A stretch of 64,000 bases of DNA from an uncultured Bacteroidales bacterium. Its GTDB lineage: Bacteria > Bacteroidota > Bacteroidia > Bacteroidales > Paludibacteraceae. Shown one piece after another: positions 60,818 to 64,000 of the stretch. The notes under the pieces were generated by a model. That model was not told the DNA's origin. It ran no database searches and saw only the letters and a program-made list of their open reading frames with translations. Made by a program: the position numbers and the translations under genes. The stretch is taken from assembly GCA_946616535.1 (NCBI GenBank), contig CAMOJA010000005.1:54206-118205 (forward strand). Reading direction: 5' to 3'. Every line of letters starts with the position of its first letter. Within the stretch, counting starts at the first letter, position 1.

Positions 60818-62112
60818 GCTACTTTTCGATATTGACCATGATTCGTCTTTTCAACTAGCCCGATTTCTATCCAACTCAGGTTCCATCGCTCTACAGTTCG
60901 CTTGGATACTCCTTGTCGTTTTGCCTCTTCTGCTAAATCACTGTGACTATACTCCGTCTTTAGCTGCTCAAATAGCACCTTTCTCTGGTCAAGCGGCTTA
61001 ATCTCCGGTACTACATCCTGTGCATCGCCGTCAATCATGCGATACGCAGCCGCCATATGCAGCAGCATCTTGTTCCCGATCATCTCCGCCGTCTCATAAT
61101 CCTCATCCGTACAAAGTACCTTTTCGTTCATTAGTTCCGAATCTGATTCGGATTTTAATTCATCTGAATACTGATCACTGAATACTGACAACTCTTCTCC
61201 TGCACGCAGTGCGGAGAGTATCATCGCCATCCGTTCTATCTGTACCGCCATGCGTATAACCGCCGAGTGGAAGTTATCGCCTAACAATCCGATCAACGTA
61301 CCGTATTCCGTCTCCAGATGTTCGCCGAGTCGCTCTTTCTGGGCGTCGGTCAAACTCCATTCCCGTTCGCCGCCGTTCATCAGCGCCTCGTACGTGCGCA
61401 GCAACCGCTGCCCGACGATCTTCGGAATAACGCTCTGTCCACCTTTCGACGAGACATAGCGCTTGTCAAACGGATTCGTTCCGCGAATGACTACTGTCAG
61501 CAAACGACTGAAATATCCGTTCTCTACACTCGGAACAAGCGCTTTGTATTGCCCGAACGTACCCGTCAGCAGCATACTCAGCCGCGGATTCTTAATCTCC
61601 GAAGCGCCCTTGACACGGTTCCGGCTAATCGGCTCATGTTCGGCCGCTTTACGCAAGGCTGTGTTGTAGTTGGCCGCGGAACTTTTCCAGATATCCGTAA
61701 TCACGCTGCCCTCGCTCTCGTGCATGTAACCGCAACCGCCTTGCTCTTCCAGCGCTTTGTAGAACGCCGCCAACGTGCTATCGCCCGCAATAAGCATCGG
61801 ATGTTGCTCGTCGATCACACGTACCATCTCCAGCGACTGGTTCGCGATACCTTTGCCGCTTGCTGCTGCCGCTAAGATGAAACATTGCAGGTTCGCGTAG
61901 TACTTTTTTCCCGTCGGGCCATACGCAAAATACAAATTAGGTACGCACGCACTCGCAGCCGCAAGCGTAGCCAACAAAATGATGTCTTGCTCCTCCGGCG
62001 TCGAAGCCAGCGCTACCATTTGTTGTACACTCTCAGGAAGTGAACTGCTGTCGAGATGTTCAACGATGCGGAGGTCTTCCTGTCCCTCCATCAAGTTAAG
62101 GTCTTTAATCAT
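60814..62112 (-). CDS. DUF3987 domain protein (P-loop/primase-helicase-like), short form
   Basis: A 432-residue protein. TLAAASACVPNLYFAYGP and CFILAAAASGKGIANQSLEMV give a Walker A-like loop (AAASGKG, about 80-90). LIAGDSTLAAFYKALEEQGG and GYMHESEGSVI follow, then LSMLLTGTFGQYKAL. This is the DUF3987 pattern common in Bacteroidota accessory DNA. Longer relatives carry an N-terminal primase/VirE-like domain that is not here. The C-terminus has a helix-turn-helix (DLAEEAKRQGVSKRTVERW). LSVFSDQYSDELKSE includes a 7-nt repeat insertion. The gene is flanked by long structured noncoding regions. Role unknown. Confidence 0.8.
   Translation of the reverse strand: MIKDLNLMEGQEDLRIVEHLDSSSLPESVQQMVALASTPEEQDIILLATLAAASACVPNLYFAYGPTGKKYYANLQCFILAAAASGKGIANQSLEMVRVIDEQHPMLIAGDSTLAAFYKALEEQGGCGYMHESEGSVITDIWKSSAANYNTALRKAAEHEPISRNRVKGASEIKNPRLSMLLTGTFGQYKALVPSVENGYFSRLLTVVIRGTNPFDKRYVSSKGGQSVIPKIVGQRLLRTYEALMNGGEREWSLTDAQKERLGEHLETEYGTLIGLLGDNFHSAVIRMAVQIERMAMILSALRAGEELSVFSDQYSDELKSESDSELMNEKVLCTDEDYETAEMIGNKMLLHMAAAYRMIDGDAQDVVPEIKPLDQRKVLFEQLKTEYSHSDLAEEAKRQGVSKRTVERWNLSWIEIGLVEKTNHGQYRKVA
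61164..61191. repeat. In-frame heptamer tract (CTGANNA)4 inside the DUF3987 gene
   Basis: CTGAATA, CTGATCA, CTGAATA, CTGACAA, the same unit family as in typA and at 52680 and 54.9 kb. Confidence 0.88.
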
Positions 62113-62163
62113 AATGTTAATAATTTGGTTTGTTTAAAAATTAAAATTTTTTTTGTGTTTTTG

Positions 62164-62629
62164 CATTGATAGAAGCTTTGTTTTCGACCGTTAGACACGG
62201 GTTTGCCGTGTCCCAAAGCCAGGATCGGTAGCAGTAGGTATGTAGCGCAGGATGGTACATCCGTTGCGTTGCGGGAACAGCATAAGGAGCGTCTAGGAAC
62301 TCGCTCATAAGCGCGCATTAGGATGTTTACGCTAAGGCCGCGTGGGGCCACAGGCATAGCGGACACATATCGATGCTAACGAGAGGGGCGCGTTTTCTTA
62401 TAAGGCGGAACGCCGCGTTTTCCTTTTAATATTTTAGGGCCCCCGGAAATCTGCCGATTTTTGCGGGTGAAGAAGTGCCTCGGATGGCACTTCGAGTGTT
62501 GCAAGCAACACATAGAACCTCGGAGGCATAAGTCGCCTTTACCAATTAGCGGAGTGGTTTGGTCCTTGCGATCTTATTGCCGAACGCGACAGCGAAGCGT
62601 CAACTAAAAAATTCCTGCTTCTATCAATG
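62164..62629 (-). other. Large structured noncoding region upstream of DUF3987
   Basis: A 13-bp inverted repeat (CATTGATAGAAGC 62164-62176 with GCTTCTATCAATG 62617-62629) closes a 466-bp GC-rich segment without genes. Inside are ACACGG-GTTTG-CCGTGT (about 62196-62212), GGATG-GTA-CATCC, GGCG-GAA-CGCC, a GGGCCCCC block, GAAGTGCC/GGCACTTC (about 62472-62493) and GTGTTG-CAAG-CAACAC (62497-62512). On the minus strand it would be the leader of the DUF3987 transcript or an RNA of its own. An 85-codon frame crossing it has no protein-like character. Confidence 0.45.
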
Positions 62630-62839
62630 GTGTTTTATATGTTTTTTTCTAAATGAAAATCTGCTATTAATATAGGCGGCTGTGCAACATCTTTCCGTAC
62701 ACCCCCTGCCTTCTCATTCCTCCCTATGCAACAACAAAACAGTGTGTAAATAGCAGATATACAGCGCTTTGCAAAAAGCTATTTCAATAGTGTATCACTT
62801 TCGGAATAATCAGAATAATTAGAAAAAATTTTTTATAAA
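62630..62839. other. AT-rich gap between structured region and BRO-N remnant
   Basis: No gene. I find no convincing promoter reading toward DUF3987 here. Confidence 0.4.
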
Positions 62840-62871
62840 CTTGCACATGTCAAAAAAAAATAGTATCTTTG
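62840..62871 (+). promoter_or_regulatory. Promoter for the BRO-N remnant
   Basis: CTTG, 20 nt (A9 run), TATCTTTG, 18 bp before the ATG. Confidence 0.85.
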
Positions 62872-62889
62872 CAGCAAATTTGAAGAGTT

Positions 62890-63213
62890 ATGGCAATACA
62901 CGACTTGGTGAAGTTGTTTGATCAGGCAAAGATCCGCGTAGTTTGGGATGATGAGAAGGAGAAATACTACTTCTCGGTAGTGGATGTAGTGGGTGTATTA
63001 ACGGAGCAGCAAACAGCTAGGAATGCGACTGTTTATTGGGCTGTAATGAAAAAACGACTTAAAGAGGAAGGGGCAGCTGAACTGATTACAAATTGTAAAC
63101 AGTTAAAATTGGTGGCTAATGATGGTAAACGTAGAGAGACCGATGTGGCTGATTTAGAGGGCATTTTCACACATAGTAGAAAAGGCGACTTTGGTCGTCT
63201 TTTTTCTTTTTGA
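62890..63213 (+). pseudogene. BRO-N/antirepressor-type protein, truncated
   Basis: The first 94 or so residues are a good BRO-family N-terminal domain: IRVVWDDEKEKYYFSVVDVVGVLTE, YWAVMKKRLKEEG and TDVADLEGIF. Full relatives continue with IxxIPSPKAEPFKxWLA and a second half. Here, directly after EGIF, the frame runs through a terminator-like hairpin (AAAAGGCGAC/GTCGTCTTTT, about 63180-63203) and stops. I infer that a deletion joined the 5' part to the 3' end of the transcription unit. The promoter is intact, so a short protein may still be made. Confidence 0.75.
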
Positions 63214-63404
63214 AAAATACCATTCTGCCAACTAAACATGCCAAATGGAAACAGGCCTGCCGCGATGCGCAACTCATCATCCGCGACCCCTCCCATCCTC
63301 GCTATATGGAGCTCTACAACCGCTGGAGAGCACAACTCACCGACCCCAAGCCCTATAAACAATTTGCCGCCTTCGTCCGCGCTGTTCTGGTCCATGAATC
63401 GTGA
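63210..63404 (+). pseudogene. Fragment of the small protein family seen at 60015
   Basis: About 55 residues (KHAKWKQACRDAQLIIRD to FAAFVRAVLVHES) match the C-terminal half of the protein at 60015-60416. The first 65 or so residues are missing and there is no ATG; the frame opens at a TTG inside the preceding T-rich hairpin. It probably represents the other end of the deletion that truncated the BRO-N gene. Confidence 0.7.
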
Positions 63405-63426
63405 GTACATCACACATTACACATAA

Positions 63427-63456
63427 AAATCGCTTCTCTTGAGGCGATTTTTTTGT
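63427..63456 (+). terminator. Terminator after the gene fragment
   Basis: AAAATCGCTTC and GAGGCGATTTT around TCTT, then Ts. Nearly the same stem as the terminator at 57064. Confidence 0.85.
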
Positions 63457-63553
63457 TTGTCAACATAAATGTTTAAAATCTCTTGTTGTGGCATGAATTT
63501 TGTAAACTTTAGATAGCAAAATATGAAAATTTTGTCTTTTTATGTGCATCAGG

Positions 63554-63604
63554 TTTGAGTATGTCGAAAAAAAGTAGTACCTTTGCGCCGCTTTTTGTCG
63601 GCGC
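63554..63604 (+). promoter_or_regulatory. Promoter and start-site hairpin for the RhuM gene
   Basis: TTTG, 20 nt (A7 run), TACCTTTG at 63578-63585, followed at once by GCGCCG-N8-CGGCGC (63585-63604). The same promoter-hairpin arrangement stands before the giant gene at 46334-46383. Confidence 0.8.
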
Positions 63605-63651
63605 ATGTGCCTGTACGCATGTACGCGAAAAAAACATAGATAATTGAATAT

Positions 63652-64000
63652 ATGGCAAAAGATATAGCGTTCATATTGTACAACACTCCCGAGTATTCGG
63701 AGAAGGTGCAAGTAGTCGTCCGGGAGGAAACTCTCTGGATGACGCAGAAGGCTATGTCGGAGTTGTTCGGGTGTACATCGGATAATATAAGCCTGCATTT
63801 GAAGAATATATACGAGGCCGGAGAATTACAAGAAGAGGCAACTTCCGAGAAAATCTCGGTAGTTCAAACAGAAGGAGCTCGGCAGGTAACGCGTAAAACT
63901 CTTTTTTACAACCTCGATGCTATCATCTCTGTCGGTTATCGTGTAAACTCCGTGCAGGCTACCCGTTTTCGCCAGTGGGCGACGAAGGTGCTGAATGAGT
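63652..64000 (+). CDS. RhuM-family protein, 3'-truncated by window edge
   Basis: The first 116 residues are visible from ATG 63652. YNTPEYSEKVQVVVREETLWMTQKAMSELFG is followed by the RhuM helix-turn-helix-like CTSDNISLHLKNIYEAGEL, TRKTLFYNLDAIISVGYRVNS and RFRQWATKVLNE. The family (about 330 residues when complete) is named after a Salmonella pathogenicity-island gene and is widespread in accessory DNA. Its N-terminal part resembles KilA-N-like DNA-binding modules. The biochemical role is not known. The frame is open at the window end. Confidence 0.88.
   Translation, partial: MAKDIAFILYNTPEYSEKVQVVVREETLWMTQKAMSELFGCTSDNISLHLKNIYEAGELQEEATSEKISVVQTEGARQVTRKTLFYNLDAIISVGYRVNSVQATRFRQWATKVLNE

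Noticed and set aside
1329..61191. Repeat tracts as CRISPR arrays
   Set aside because: Units are 7 nt and contiguous without spacers, and no cas genes are present.
62109..62366. 85-codon minus-strand frame upstream of DUF3987
   Set aside because: No protein-like composition, and it spans palindromic structured DNA; treated as noncoding.

Overview
The window looks like chromosome of a member of the order Bacteroidales (Bacteroidota). Evidence: the promoter pattern TTTG / 20 nt / TAnnTTTG, a primary sigma factor of only 286 residues, a GldD-type gliding lipoprotein, a Bacteroidota-type 'putative porin', InlB-repeat surface proteins, and the usual accessory genes (DUF3987, BRO-N, RhuM, four-helix-bundle-suffix, GxxExxY). 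Genus and family cannot be told from what is visible.

Layout. 1-7.7 kb: 3' end of pepD, then a minus-strand run tig-mpl-dCMP deaminase-ctp, and typA/bipA. 7.7-12.6 kb: a small secreted protein, an LptF/LptG permease, tgt, a GxxExxY gene and panD, interspersed with copies of a structured, repeated noncoding element. 12.6-20.7 kb: a 2488-residue InlB-repeat surface protein and a small single-anchor secreted protein. 20.9-26 kb: alpha-glucan phosphorylase, a short RNase II/R-type nuclease, an outer-membrane-type protein and a GTG-started ribbon-helix-helix protein. 26-37.8 kb: rpoD and tRNA-Arg, then a probable long minus-strand operon manC-debranching enzyme-GT4-GH57-porin-clpC-trxA, which groups glycogen metabolism with an envelope porin and protein quality control. 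37.9-44 kb: plus-strand gldD, a GGGP synthase-TadA fusion, a PgpH-like 7TM-HD phosphodiesterase, dus and a BASS transporter. 44-52.9 kb: two more secreted proteins (552 and about 2070 residues) that share a C-terminal motif with the 2488-residue protein, and a 44-residue peptide. 53-64 kb: accessory island with a broken AbiE system, four-helix-bundle-suffix protein, AAA ATPase, DUF3737, a HipBA operon with a coupled third gene, DUF3987 flanked by structured noncoding DNA, decayed BRO-N and small-protein fragments, and a RhuM gene running off the end.

Two signals are not explained by genes. (1) Six copies of a roughly 170-280 bp element share one architecture: an outer inverted repeat, a stem P1, a short hairpin P2, an arm P3 whose loop carries an RRRTTTAYTYRY motif, and a small-loop hairpin P4. 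T-rich blocks (TTTATTTATRTTTATTGC-like and TTTTATTTACTT-like) surround the core. The stems differ in sequence between copies but keep pairing. Two copies are bounded by direct repeats of 8 and 7 bp that look like target-site duplications, so the element appears to be both structured and mobile. One pair of copies brackets a GxxExxY nuclease-like gene. (2) Degenerate tandem repeats with a 7-nt period and many different unit sequences lie in most intergenic gaps. Ten such tracts lie in frame inside eight genes (typA, RNB nuclease, manC, GGGPS-tadA, dus, the BASS transporter, DUF3987 and the hipA-linked gene). In manC one variant base in the tract falls exactly where the repeat would otherwise give a TGA stop.
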